In this document: in pieces, positions 49,429 to 62,503 of the stretch
Numbering within the stretch: the stretch's first letter is position 1
How the letters are laid out: each line of letters begins with the position of its first letter
Made by a program: the position numbers and the translations under genes
The notes under the pieces: model-generated
Database searches by the model: none
What the model saw: the letters and a program-made list of their open reading frames with translations, nothing else
What the model was told of the DNA's origin: nothing
Source: Dipetalonema caudispina
Taxonomy: Eukaryota > Nematoda > Chromadorea > Rhabditida > Onchocercidae
Assembly: GCA_013365325.1 (NCBI GenBank)
Contig: JABVXV010000278.1
Span: forward strand, 20,166-84,165
DNA: 64,000 nt
Direction: 5' to 3'

Positions 49429-50765
49429 TTTATTGTTCACTATGTTTTGTAAATTTACTGAAATTAGAGTCATCTATTCTGAGATCCTTATAGAGTCTCA
49501 TTCTGTGAAACGGTAATTAATGCATTTCTTATCGTTTATTACTGCTTAAAATATTACCTATTGCTTACAAAGTTCCTGGAAAAGATATATCTCTCAATGT
49601 TTGCTTCATTTGCTCGGGAAATAGAGGAGGGAAGAAGCGGGGAGCGAAAACTTTATTACTCTTTGCAACCACCCTAGTGAACTGCATCGAAAATCATAAC
49701 TCCCAAATACCGGGTGATTTCCATGTAGGAAAGAAGTATTGTAAGCTATCACGTTACGAATCTCAAACAGTTGAACTTTTTATCGCCTTAACATTGGAAT
49801 TGTTAATCACGAAAATAAATTTCTCAGGATTTCAAGTTTCCGGCACCCCATTTTTACTATGCAAATTATTCCTATTCATGTTGTTTCTCTTTTAAACTAG
49901 AAGTCTTCATATTGTTATGTTTTATAGTACATATTCATTGTTGTATTTGGTATTATTCAATGATCTCGAGAATCAGTCTTTTCGGGTCAATCAAATTTTC
50001 TGATTCAATTTCGTAAACAGTGCTAAAGAAAATGTGATCGATCAACATTCTAGAAAACTGTAATAAACTCTTTCAAAAAGCTCTAGGTATTTTTAATACT
50101 CTTTTATCATTTCATTCCTGCTGTAACTTTTAGATTGTTTTCAAGTATTCATTAATTTTTTTTTTCTTGTTGAATTATCCGAAGTTTTCGGATTTTTGTT
50201 GATATCGTTGTTATATGTTTTGCTATGAATAGCAGTGCATTCATTCATTCTTATTGATCTTATTTGAATTTTGCGACAAATCCAATTTCACTTCATTTAT
50301 ACGGGATATAACATATTTTTCAATGAAGAAGTTTTTTCATGATTCATTCGTCTTGTACATTTCAAAAATAAATTTTATCAAGTTGCAATACGTTTTATTG
50401 AAAAAGATGCTGGCTTATGATCCAGAAAATTCAGACATTTTACTAGTATCATAAAATTTATAAAGCTAAGATGAGTACATCCAATGTAAGGATTTCTTTA
50501 GCCCTAGACATTTGATGTTACCAGATTTCATTTGCATTGTTGTAAGAATTTTTGAATAACTATTTCTTGGATTCTTGAAACTTATGTTATAGCTATAGAG
50601 CACATGGTGTGTCTGTGAAATGTAAATACGTAAGTGTTAACGGTGAAGTAAAATTATAGAAACACGTTTTGCAGTAGTATGAAGCAACCGTAGGAATCCA
50701 TTTTATGTTCACAGATTGTATTCATCGACGGAATTAGTAACAACGAAAAGTTTATTTTTAAGAAA
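49429..50765 (+). other. Spacer between the two ced-9 copies
   Basis: No coding exon supported. It holds the 3' UTR of copy A (an AATAAA occurs at 49819-49824) and, at the right end, the acceptor TTCACAG at 50714, probably the trans-splice site or a 5'-UTR intron end of copy B, 51 bases before its ATG. A short frame at 50254-50454 contains LLKKMLAYDPEN, like a kinase C-lobe motif, but nothing around it supports a kinase. Confidence 0.5.
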
Positions 50766-53042
50766 ATGAATGCCGTTGATTTGTCGAGAAATGATCAATT
50801 TATTGGCGATGCGATCAATAATGAATTAGTGGATTTTCTGAAAGGGATTAATATCATACAGGTTCAATTTTTGTATAAGATATCAATTCATTCTTTAATG
50901 GATTTTGGGAATTGAATTAACAATACAGATTAAAATACTAAAATTCAAAAGAAACATGAGTGATATCTTTTATTAACTAGCAAGAAGTTTTTGTGAAAAG
51001 CAAGTGATAAATGATCGAGATTGAAATGAATATGTTATGAAACTGAACTTAACCTTCAACTCTCGTGGTCATTACTCTAAATATGCTTGAAACGAAAGAT
51101 TAAAGTATACGTAGTAATTGTTTCACCACTATCTATATATATATATATTTATGTAAATTTGAACATTCACCTATTAATTTATTAATTTACAGAATTACGT
51201 CACTGATTATATCCATTATCGTGTGCAGTTGCATAGCGGTTATTGTTCTCGTTTACCAGAAATCCCAGTTTCGGACGATTATCGATTTGAGTTAATTCGA
51301 GCGGTTGCCTTAATTTTTGAAAAGAAACATGCAGAAGAGCTTGCGAATATGGCTACAGCATTATGCCTGAATGGAACACTTACGTTTCAACGATACGTTG
51401 AAGTAAATAAATACATGACATTTACCTATATATTTTTTGAAAGACAACAAGTATTAGTTTACTGAAGTATTATGTAAATTACTCACACTTGTCACTTTCC
51501 AGTATACGTAGTTATTGGTTTACCACTCAGTAAACTCTGCAAGATTTTTTTTGCCTTGTTTAAACGTCATTAAAAAATTTTCCATTTCTTTTCCATTTAT
51601 TTCTAATGTATTGACTTCTGTTTTATGTGGGAGATCAACTTTCCGTAAATTAGCTCAGAATATTTAGCAAAGTTAGCAAACTGGTACGATTTTACTGCGT
51701 ATATGTGCAGCAATCGTTTTATTAAAAAAAAAAAAAAAAAGACTTTATAACTATCAGGTTGGACTCTTTTATTACCTACATATGTATTGTTATTTTATTT
51801 AATCATAATACAAATCTTTTGGTAGTATGAGACATATTTCATTCGATACTGGCGAAATCTTATGGTTCTATTTAGTGAAGCCCTTATTTGACATATATTA
51901 TTGTAATTCTAATAATTTAGGCTAGTATATATTACTTACTGCAGGTTGTAGAATGTTTTGCGCAAAATGATAATGGTGAGCCAGGTGAGCAACTATCTTA
52001 TGGACGATTGGTGGCATTGATTGCATTTGCTGGAATAGTTGCAGTGAAACTCTGTGATATGCGGATGTTTCCAGAAGTTTCATTGATTGCATCGTACACG
52101 TCGAAATTCTTGCACAAGCGAATCGTTTTGACATGGCCACAGGACAAACGTTCTTGGGTATGCGAATCAATTGCTTTTTTATATCTTCTTGAATAATTAT
52201 TTTTTCAGTGGTTTTTTTCTTCGAATTTTAGAGCGATGTTTGATGATTTCATTCCCAGTAATTAATCAAAGCAAAATTTAAAAATGAATAGAACAGAAAT
52301 CCACAACTATTACTAGTGCTATTGTAGAAGCCTGCAAATTTCCTAAAATAAGCGGAAGTAAATTACGCTAAATTTCTGATGGTACAACGACGTGAAACAT
52401 TCTGAAATATTTGAGAGTATCTGTTAAGCAGAACTTGAAACTTTATCTTTGCTATGGTAGAAACGAATGAACTGCATATCGACATGACTGCGTGATTTTC
52501 GATATTAAGCAGCCTCGTACATCAAGCGTAACTGTTCCAGACCTTCTTTCTTGGCTAGCTTTTCCTCTGGCTGAGGAACTGACACTTTTATATTATGTAC
52601 TCATATCTGAATTACACATGTAAAACAAAAGACAATCAGGTGAAATTTTGGAAAATTCTGATGGTAACTGCAAATATTCATAATATGTATATTCAGAGAG
52701 TTGATAAACTTGATTTGTATATTGATTCATTTACGAATTTGTAACATAATACTGAATATTGATTCTAAATTTGCAGTTACCACATTCGGTTCTCTTAATT
52801 TTAACTAATTTAATTGAAAAATATTCCTTCACATGATTCCAGTTTCTTTCTAGATATTTCAGGAGAACTTTTTTGATCGCGCAAAAATAATAATTGATAG
52901 GAATGAAGCTGAAGAGAGCGAACAACTTAATTTGAAATCGGAATACAGTCGATGGTGGCTATCATTTAGAGCATTGGTAATATTCGGCATATTTGGTATT
53001 GGTGCTTTCACGTTAATGAAGACAGTGTTAAAAGCACGATAA
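50766..53042 (+). CDS. ced-9: CED-9/Bcl-2 family apoptosis inhibitor, copy B
   Basis: Four phase-0 exons (50766-50861, 51193-51402, 51945-52157, 52863-53042) encode 232 residues. Exon sizes match copy A (96/99, 210/210, 213/210, 180/171 bases) and all intron positions and phases coincide, so the pair arose by tandem duplication. Conserved: NYVTDYIHYRVQLHSG (BH4-like), LIRAVALIFEKKHAEEL (BH3 region), LSYGRLVALIAFAGIVA (BH1), LTWPQDKRSW (BH2) and a C-terminal anchor ending VLKAR. The N-terminal exons of A and B are unalike, while the BH1-BH2 exons are most alike. An AATAAA lies about 130 bases past the stop (53171-53176). The role is likely anti-apoptotic like CED-9; a switch to a pro-apoptotic or different-partner role cannot be excluded from sequence alone. 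Confidence 0.92.
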
Positions 53043-54328
53043 TATATAATCACAAAAAGATATTTGATATTTAGAGTATATTTTTATCTATTTTGGTTGA
53101 AACAGTTGTCTCGTTTTGCGGAAGATAGTGTGGGTAAAGGTTAGTAAATTGCATAAAAGTACTGATAATGAATAAAGATGAGAAGCTGTTATTTTTTCAC
53201 AAGTTACTGAGAAGGAATCATTTTTTTAGTGACGCTGACATTAACTACTAATTATAAGTCTACTCAAGGAAAACTTGAGATGATATGGTAATTGGAAAGA
53301 TTTCAGATGATATTATAATTAGAAAAACCTCTAGTAACAGTTATTTACCATGCCTATTAAACTACGAATTATTCGAGGTGAAACCTTGTTATTAGTTTTA
53401 AGGTTCTCCTGGTATCTGTCATTGACCCTTTCATAATTCCCTCTTTCATCGATAGTACTTTAAGTGTTCTTGTCATTAAATGTGCGCAATTATCCCTTTA
53501 TCATGCTTTATTTATTTTACATAATAGTGCATGATCTCGGAGTTTGAGATTTGCTAAAAGCTATTCAAGAAAACGTTGCTAACAACGTTTTAGAAATTTT
53601 CCATGTTTCCTTTTTAAGTAGAAATTTTTTTTTTGTTGAGCTTTATTTTGGTTTATTATCATCTAAACTTCAAAACGTTCATGAATCTCAATGTCTATTA
53701 TTAGAAGAAAAGAGTGAATTTGTGGATTAGTTGTTGGTCATACATTCCGTTTTCAGTTCTTCCAGTCTAATAAATTCCTTTCCGACTTTCCTCATCATAA
53801 TTCACTTCATGTTATTATATGCCTAATTTCATTTTCAGAAAATCTTTTTTTTTTTTTTTTTGTAATTTTCGTCCGTGGTATACTTCAGTTGAATTTCCAA
53901 AGTAACCCATCAAAAATCGCATTGGTGCCGTGTGATGAATGGATTTGACTGATGGTTCAGATATTTTCTTCAATTTTATCATTTTCTGTTTAATATTATC
54001 ATTGTTTTTTAAAATGTAACTTGTGTATACTTAAAAAAAAATAAATCTCATCTCATGAATTTCTTTTTTTATTTCTTCCATGCAGTCTTTGGAAATGCTT
54101 GGTTTATCATCCAAAAAAAATTTATGCATTTCAAAGAGGACAATGTTGATATTATGATTATGTTCGGGTAAAACTTTTCTTGATAACTGCGATCTATCAA
54201 GGATTGTAAGTTCCGAGATATGTAAGATATGAGGAATGTTGGAACATCCTTAAAATTACTGATATCGAAATCATACTTCAACTTTTAAGACATCAGAACT
54301 TGTGGAAGTGACATTTTCGGTTTACAGG
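53043..54328 (+). other. Intergenic, ced-9 copy B to the DMAC2-like gene
   Basis: No exon recognised. It contains the AATAAA of copy B near 53171, a poly-T run at 53847-53861 and, at the right end, the acceptor CGGTTTACAG (AG at 54326-54327) one base before the next ATG, a likely spliced-leader site. Confidence 0.55.
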
Positions 54329-57300
54329 ATGAAAAATATTCATCACATATTTGGGAAATTCATTATTCGGGAATGTATTAAATGTCAAAAACGTACATTC
54401 ATTCATCGATGGAGCAAATTCATACGATGGCAAGAGTTAGTGGCAGAAGAAATAGAAGAGAAGAAAGTTGAAAAATCTATCAAAAATTATATTAAACTAG
54501 AAGGTGGTGCATATATTTCACCTGAACGAGTTGAAGATGGTAAGTAAGTTCATGATAATATGTATTTCACATTTTCTGTATCAACCAAGGCTTCAAAACA
54601 TTAATAGCAATGTATAAACTATACAATTCAGTTTGATACAATCATTTTTTTTCTTCGTTTTTTGTTGCATTTTAACGCTGTCTTTAAATTTTAACTTAAC
54701 GGTTAGGTCAATTTAATTCAATATTGATTCAGCATTTTTTGATAAAAATCGAAATAAGATATAGAATAAAAGTTGATACATTCTTTTCTTTTTTTCTTCT
54801 TTTTTTTTTTTTGCAAGAAAAAATTAGGAATGATCTGTCTATAAATGATCTGTGTCTGGTTCTTCGAGGTTTACGTTTTCTTCTTTTTTGTACCGAATGA
54901 TAACGACTCTGTTGAAATCATTTTAATGAGTTCATCGCTATAATTTAGTGGTATCAAGAATAACTTTCATGATGAATTTCAGTAAGAAGTAGATTGATTG
55001 AATAATTTTTTTTTTAAATTTTCTTAATTTGTTCCTCGTTGTTCCAGTTTCTTCTAATAATTTAGATTTAGTTTTCAATTAATTCGTCAGCATTAATCTT
55101 TTGATGAAAATTTCAGTTCTGCCGAAGAAACAACAGGAGGATATACCAAATGATATCGAATTTAATACATTTTATACACAACTACGATATGTTGACCATA
55201 GTTTGGATAATTTACGTCGCTTTAAACGTTATCAGCATTTCCAACATCTCCAATATGATCAAAGGTAATTGTCAGATTTGACTATTATTGTTATTACTGT
55301 TATTATCCATTCTAATTAAGATTAATTTATTTACAATATTTACGGCAGTTGAATTAATCGGTATTACTGATTTAACTAATGGAAAAAATAATCATAAAGG
55401 AAAGCCCACAAATCATCCGAATATGAAAGATTATTTTAAAATTGTATAATTGGACGATTTTTCAATAATACTTAAAACTCAAGAGCAATATTGTAACACT
55501 GGCAATACAACAACCGTCGTATTTATTAAGAACTTGAGGATTTAAGAATTATATGCACGAATTGAGGATATACGTTAGTATGTAAAGGTATGCGCTGCAG
55601 GAATTGTTAGCTTGTAGCGATTACACTCTAGAATTTCATAGTTCATGTTGATTTGTTATTAAACTAACACAACAGAATAATTTAAATAATTTGATTGCAA
55701 TATGAAATTTAAAAAATTTTTCCACGTTTGAAAAGTATACTATATGAGATCGATTAACCATCGATCGATTGATTAATTGATTAAACGAAGCTTGGATGAA
55801 AGCTTTGTTGATAGTTAAACGGCTGACAGTGTTGACTTTTTTTTTGACTGAGAAAACAAATTGACTTTCGTAATTTAAATTTCAATTATCATCATCAGGA
55901 GACGAATTGAATGAGATTTTCAAGCATTATTGATAAAATGGTTATGAAGAATACTTTTTCAAAACAAAACTACGATAGGAAAAGGAAAAATAGCATTTAT
56001 TTAATATGTTTTTTATTCTAATGTAAAAGAATAAATATCATAGAGTGAAAACAGTCAGAGTAAATAAATATATAGAATAATTAAATTTACTGAATGCCAT
56101 ATTTCATGGCAATTTTTCTCAATAAAAAATAATCTGCCATAGTACCTTGATCAAGTTCAAAAATTCTATCTAAATCATTAGCCGGTTCATAATCATAATT
56201 GACATTGCACCAATCTCTATTACAACAACATAATGTACCGGCCATTTCTTGATCTTCTATAGTTGGACGCATCATGATATCTGTAGCACAATAACTTTCA
56301 TAACCAGATGCACTTACTTTCAATTGACCAACTGGATAATCTCGTTCTTGCGTTATATTGTTAACCATAACCTTAAATTTAAATTTATAATTTTTCGATG
56401 CTACATTAATATAGTAAAATTTGTAGTCTAAATTTATAAATTTGATGAAATTTTGAAAATATCTTTACCATACTTTGCACTATTTTATATCATTTTCACT
56501 AATTAATTTCATAATGAAAGGGGGAAAAAAAATGAATAAATTGAAATTTATATAAAGAATGATGCAAATTCATATACATCGCATACAAAACTATGATCAC
56601 AGCCACGAATAGTTTTTTTATATATCGTATAATCGGTTCCATTAAATGAAAAGCAATATCCATTAGGACCACATTCTTCTGCTTGACGTTTTTGCTTGCC
56701 CGAAAAACACTTTACAGTGAAAGTAATTGGAAGAGATGCTAATAATATAATAATTAATAATTTCAAATGATAGAAGAATGGCGAACAACTGCGCATTATT
56801 GCTAAGTTAAAATTCAATAATGATAATTTGTTATTTTAATGCTATTTATTTGCATTTAAATAATCAAATAATTGAATTTAAGCAAATTTCGATTAATGTA
56901 AAAATAGTCGTAAATATTTGTGCATTCATATTTACATGTATATTTCAGGAGAGTTTTTTTTTTTTTCATTGGAAGTATGATTCAAATTTTAGGGTAGAAA
57001 TTTTTTTAATGATAAATTATTTCCATTATTTTGGAAATTTCTCTGATTCTCGAAAAAAATTTATTCAAGAATTTTGCGTAATTTTTTCTCAAGATTACTT
57101 TGATTCTGAAATTTTCTGATTTTTTTTTTTATTCTAAGAAAAAAAAAGAAGGAAACAAATCTACCGAGATAATGTTAGGATTGTTTTAACAACAACCTAT
57201 CAAGTGCTTAGAAATTTCACGATAAAAAGAAGAAAAGAAAAACATGGAAGAAAATAATACTGTTATATCAAGTTAGAATTAATTTTAAGTCTCTTATCAT

Positions 57301-59846
57301 TTTGAAATTGATATATTTTCAGTAGATTACATTCAGGTTTGAACTAACGGTACTGTTTGCTGAAATTATATCTTGCCATTTTTCAGATTTATCCCGGAAC
57401 GTTTACTATTTCTTGGTCCAGATTTAGCTGCTGCTCATTTTTTGGTACATCGTGGAGCAGCGGTGAAATTCGTTGCTGATAATTTATGGATTAAAAAGGA
57501 TGATAAGGGAAATTATACATTACCAGGACAAAAAATTCCAGGTTTATACATTGAGGCAATTGATGCTAGCGATACAGAATTGATGTTTGAAGGTTTGTTC
57601 GAAATGTCTTTTTTTTTTCTTTTTAAATTAAGAATCCTATCTTAAAATTTGTTTCTAGAATATTAATAACAATAATGATAATAATAATTAACAATAATAT
57701 GTAAAGTAATAGTTGATAGTTGTCGTTATATAATACAAATTGCATTTTGATTTTTGTGCTTGAAAAGAGATTATAATTTGCATTCATAATAATCGTAATT
57801 TTTTTTTTTTTTAAATTAAAACTGCGAGAGTTGTGTGACACGATATTGACAGCCTTAATAAAACTTTATAGATTTTACAAACTTTTTTCTTCTTCTAGAC
57901 ATGAATGATAATGGTTAATTTAGGTCTAGAAAATCTAGCCGATTTAAGTCATTTACGATTGCTAAGACTTGCTGGTTGTTGTTATGCGGACGATTGGATG
58001 ATGTCACGTATTGGTGCATTGTTTCCAGAATCACTTGAAATGTTAGATCTCAGTGATTGTAATCGAATCACAGCTAAAGGTTTGGCTGGTTTACGGACGC
58101 TCAAGAAATTACGTTATCTTCGACTGGAAGGATTGGATCATATCAAGGTAGTCATATTGTCATTACAGAGTACGTTGTTCAGGGAAGTTTGTATCTTTTT
58201 GTAAGAAGAGGAATGAAAAACGAAAAGATAAGGATGATCACTGTAACTGTATCCTTTAAATGATCATTTGCCATAATGATATTCGGATGTTCTTAACCTT
58301 CAAGTTTAGTAAAAAAATAAATAAATAAAGGATTGTGAAATATAATTAAAACATTTTAATGGATATTTTAGGATATCGCAAAAACGGCTTTATTATTGGA
58401 AGAATCCATTCCGAATTTGAAAGTATTTGGGATCAATTATGAAAATGCTATGCAGTCACTGCAGAGAGAAATGAAACTTCTGGCAAACGAGAGGGTTGTC
58501 ACTGATGCGAAAGGTTATGATTGTTAAAACTACTGTGATGCAAAAATTGAGTATAAATTGCATACTTAATTTAAGAATAGATAAAGAAGACAAGGTAAAA
58601 AGGGAGGGTGAGAGATTTGGAAGTTTTATATCCCAAATTATGGATTATTTATTCGAGATTAAATATTTGAGTAAGTACTGTAATCAAGGTACACTATCTG
58701 ATCTTTGATTGGCAAAGTTTTTTAGGAATTTTCAGAGATGATTTATGCATGAATAAATTACGAAGCTTCCAATACTAACCTAACTTTATGTGAAAAAGCT
58801 CATTTCTTATTGTTTACAGGTAATGCATATGCTGAGGATGATGATGGACGACTGTTTTACGTCGCTGGTCGAGTAAACGAACGACCTGCTGTTGCAGATG
58901 ATGATAAGCCGTTAATGACGAGGTTTTATTTGCTTTTTCAGTTAAACTAGAAATTTAAATCCTACTGTTTTTCTTTTTCACATCCATTCCAGGTATGTGT
59001 CGTTTTCTTTGTTTGTATCTGATACCTTAAAAAAGTTAAACGGAAGACTTAAAGCAGTCTTTGTTTTACTTCTTCCTTCGCAAAACCATTAATGGCCCAC
59101 TCAGTTGATGAATTAAACGAATGGTTTAACAATTGATATTGTAAGACGTTTTTCACGGGGTCAGCTTACTACCACCTTTGGATTGTACTTTAAGAGATAT
59201 ACGGTACAAAATAACTGATAGTTTTATTAATTATTAGGATTGGACGAATTTTTTTCTTGTTTCGTTTTGAGTTTATTTTGCAAAAAAAGAATTTTGCCAA
59301 TGGTATTCGAATATTTGTAGTACAATTCGACGTGAACTTCCGGAAATGGAAATTGCTGAATTCGAACGATTGGACGAACTATCGGGCGGTAAATTACGAC
59401 ATTTGTTAGTGGGTTCACCTAGTGGCTATTCGTGGACACAAGAGGTACTGCAAAAATAATTTTCTTTTTTTACAAAAGAATTGATTTAAATTTTTGTAAA
59501 CAATTTTATGGATAACTTTGCTTTTAATGATATGCTCTTGTCGTGTAACTAATGGAATTTATTGAATTTCTCAAAATTTTAAATTAGTTCCGGATAATGA
59601 GATTTGATTCGAAGTAGTGGCTTCTACAAACGAGAAAGGAATCAATTTCATGATGCTTTTTTAAAGGTGGAAACGATTCTGAGTTTTGAAGAAAAATGGA
59701 AGAAAAAGCGTGGTATTCCGATAGATCAAAAACTTTTGCCAAAATCAAAGTGCATGCCACAGCTGGAAAATCCGGCGAAATCAACCAATAATTCATTACC
59801 TGATAAACAGGAAGAATATGTATTAATCGAAGATAAGATAAGATGA
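54329..59846 (+). CDS. DMAC2/ATP5SL-like leucine-rich mitochondrial complex I assembly protein with a long C-terminus
   Basis: Eight phase-consistent exons (54329-54539, 55117-55264, 57387-57592, 57924-58147, 58372-58513, 58820-58922, 59321-59444, 59667-59846) encode 445 residues. DMAC2 (ATP5SL) is a mitochondrial matrix factor needed to assemble the distal membrane arm of complex I. Evidence: a basic amphipathic N-terminus suited to mitochondrial import; the motif HRGAAVKFVADNLW; IEAIDASDTELMFEGLENL leading into LRRs at about 189-290 with LRLAGCCYADDWMMSRI and LEMLDLSDCNRITAKGL, matching DDWCLSRL and the LRRs of human ATP5SL; and EESIPNLKVFGINYE at the end of the LRRs. Human DMAC2 stops soon after this. 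Here about 135 more residues follow, charged and without a domain I recognise. Intron 2 (55265-57386) contains a gene on the opposite strand. An AATAAA is at 59984-59989. The ATG is one base after a TTTACAG acceptor. Confidence 0.85.
56087..56796 (-). CDS. Small secreted Cys-rich protein, Ly6/three-finger-like, nested in a DMAC2 intron
   Basis: Two phase-0 exons (56796-56578 and 56371-56087) encode 167 residues. Residues 1-27 are a signal peptide (a long hydrophobic run after MRSCSPFFYHLK). The mature part has cysteines in the pattern VKCFSG..ECGPNGYCFSF..GCDHSFVCD..YESYCATD, ending in the motif CCCNRDWCN (121-129), which is the C-terminal hallmark of Ly6/uPAR and related three-finger folds (CC..D.CN). 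N-glycosylation sequons occur at NGT and NIT. About 38 residues follow the motif, without an obvious GPI or membrane anchor, so it is probably secreted. It lies wholly inside intron 2 of the DMAC2-like gene, antisense. The second exon uses TTTAAG as acceptor. Partner and role are unknown. Confidence 0.75.
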
Positions 59847-61349
59847 TGAAATTTGTGAATTTTTTCACTTTTGTTTGTTTTTTTTTTTAGAATTCTTTTG
59901 TGATTGTAACCAATGTTATGCTCTTGAAAACATTATCAACATTGCTGGAGAGTTTAGGGAATTCATCTCGAAGCCTCGATGGGAATAAAATTCTCTGGAA
60001 CCTGTTCTCATATTCGTGGTCTTAGTTTTAATGATATTGCAATACGGCGTTTATATTAGTTTTATGTGATCAAGTAATATTGCTCACATGCATTTATATC
60101 TTTTTTTTTTCGTTTTATTATTATTTAACTGACGTATGTTTACGTCAAAATGACGAAATGTTAATATGTTTAAGATTGATTCTTAAAATAAGTAGCCTAT
60201 TCCATAATGTAATATGGCCATAATTAGAGTTGGAAAATACTTAAAAAGTTTGATAAGAGGTGTAATATACAATTCAGTCATTTTCATTCATTTTATTGCA
60301 TGCTAGTTTCTTTATTACAAGCATAGATTTATCATATCATTGCTTAATAATAAGCTTCTGCGATCAAAATATTGAAGAGAATTAAAAAAAAAAAGAAAAA
60401 AAACGTCTTTTAAATCCTTTTTTCATTGTATGATAAATATAAAAAACATAAATTTCAACGATTTTTCATTTTCTTATAATAAGCAATAAATTACAATAGT
60501 TTCAAGTAATTTCAATTCTCTTGAGACCATATAAAATCATCAGCAATTATGAATAGATTATTGGAATGTTAAGCAAATTGAAATTGAAATTAGATAAATT
60601 GCATTTTAATTCAATATTCAACATACTGCACCTTATTTCGACAATTAAAATTCAAATAGCGATTGATTTAAAGTAACAATGGAAGGGATAAAATTTTTGT
60701 TGAAAACAAGTGGAAATTTTGGACATGGTAAATTGACCAGCAAATTTTTGCGACATAAAATTTGCATGATAAGTTGCCAAATTTACTCTTCTTAAAAAAG
60801 GACAAATATAAATTCGAAGGATGAGAATAGTACGCCTAGTAAAAATTAATTTTATTAATTGTTAAATCAATCGCCGCAGATATGAATGGATAAGCATATG
60901 TACTTCGTCGGAGAAAAATTAATTTTTGAATCACTTTATGACAATGCAGGAATTTAGTTCCGAAAAACAATCTTCGTCATTTTGAAATGATAGGAGCAAT
61001 TAATTTGATCTGATTAACCTTTACCTAAGGGGATAAATTTGTACAAATATTTTCCCAGTTTAGTCTTTCCAAATGAACAAATACAGCTAAACAAACAGTT
61101 GAGAAATTAACAAATGACATTATAGATTTAAATAGCAATATTATTACGAGGTAACCGCTATATTAACTAATTTTTGAGATTTCTATTTAATAAAATTTAT
61201 TAACTTTAATTGAATTTAAATGAAGAAAATTTTTTCCATTTTACAATTTTCCTTAAATAAATTTTTTCATATAAATTCATTTCCTATCCCTTTTTTTTTT
61301 TTTTTTTTTTTTTCCTGCTCCATTAATAAATTTCTAAAAATTATTTTTG
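59847..61349. other. Convergent intergenic region, DMAC2-like to astacin gene
   Basis: AT-rich, with both 3' UTRs, the AATAAA of the DMAC2-like gene at 59984-59989 and a poly-T run at 61290-61312. No gene seen. Confidence 0.55.
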
Positions 61350-62010
61350 TTAACAACCACCGCATGTTTTCGCACATAAATTTATTTTTTCATCACATTC
61401 ATTGAAAAAAAGTACAAGCTTACATGTTATATAACTTCCCTGATCTTTGCAAACATTCATCGATTTCTTTGGTGTTTTGTTATTGTTATTGTTATTATTG
61501 TTATTGTTATTGTTGTTACTAACGTTATTATTTGAACAAAGACCACAAGAAAAAGGGCAAATAATTTTCATCGAATAATGTAGGAAATAATCATCACAAT
61601 CAGCAATTCGAATCAATATTGGGCATGAATAATCGAGATCATGGCAAATTGTTGCTGAAATTTTTTGAAAATAATAATAATTTTCCTATTTTATTGTTAT
61701 TTTCATAAAATTTAGCTAAAATATTAGAAATAAATGAAGTTTATTTCGGAATATCATATTTATATTTCTGAATCAATTATGCATAAATTTAATTTCTTAC
61801 TAAGTTAAAATTTTATAATTCAACAACTTACTGGTACTTTCAAAAATTTCTGTTGATGTACTAGTAGATATAGTAGTGATTGTAGGAGTAGTAGTAATAG
61901 TTACATGCCGTATTTCCGCATTTATGATATTGGTATCAATAGGTTGTATTGATGGTAAGCCTGATATTATCGATTTTATTCCAGGTTTTATTGTTGTCGT
62001 TGTTGTTGTT

Positions 62011-62076
<66 letters not shown>

Positions 62077-62463
62077 GATTTTTCTATCAATTGATCAGAA
62101 CAGGTACCACATGATTTTGGGCATAAATCATTGGCAATTTTCTTGTTTGAGCAGTAATCGAAAATTGATAATGACCAAATGACGCAACGCCAACTTTTAT
62201 CAGTACAGTCATCATCAGTAGGCTGAAAGCAAGCATAATGTTAAGAAATAATTCAAAAATTATCCACAATTCTTTAATTAATCAATATGAAATAATGCAA
62301 AAAAATGTGGAAAATAGGACGAATGGATAATCACATTGATAGGAAAAAGTGATAAAATGATAGAGGGAATGAAATTTATTAATAATAATATTTATTCTAA
62401 TTATTCTATAGTTTGTTTATTTGCTTATTTTAATTTATATTTTTATTGGTTAAAATTTTTTGC

Positions 62464-62503
<40 letters not shown>

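Noticed and set aside
50254..50454. Frame with LLKKMLAYDPEN, like a CDK or MAPK C-lobe motif
   Set aside because: No other kinase motif upstream or downstream, and the frame stops 8 codons later. Most likely chance.
61876..62182. Plus-strand frames rich in Val or Leu opposite the astacin gene
   Set aside because: They are antisense readings of the (ACA)n array that encodes the poly-Thr linker.
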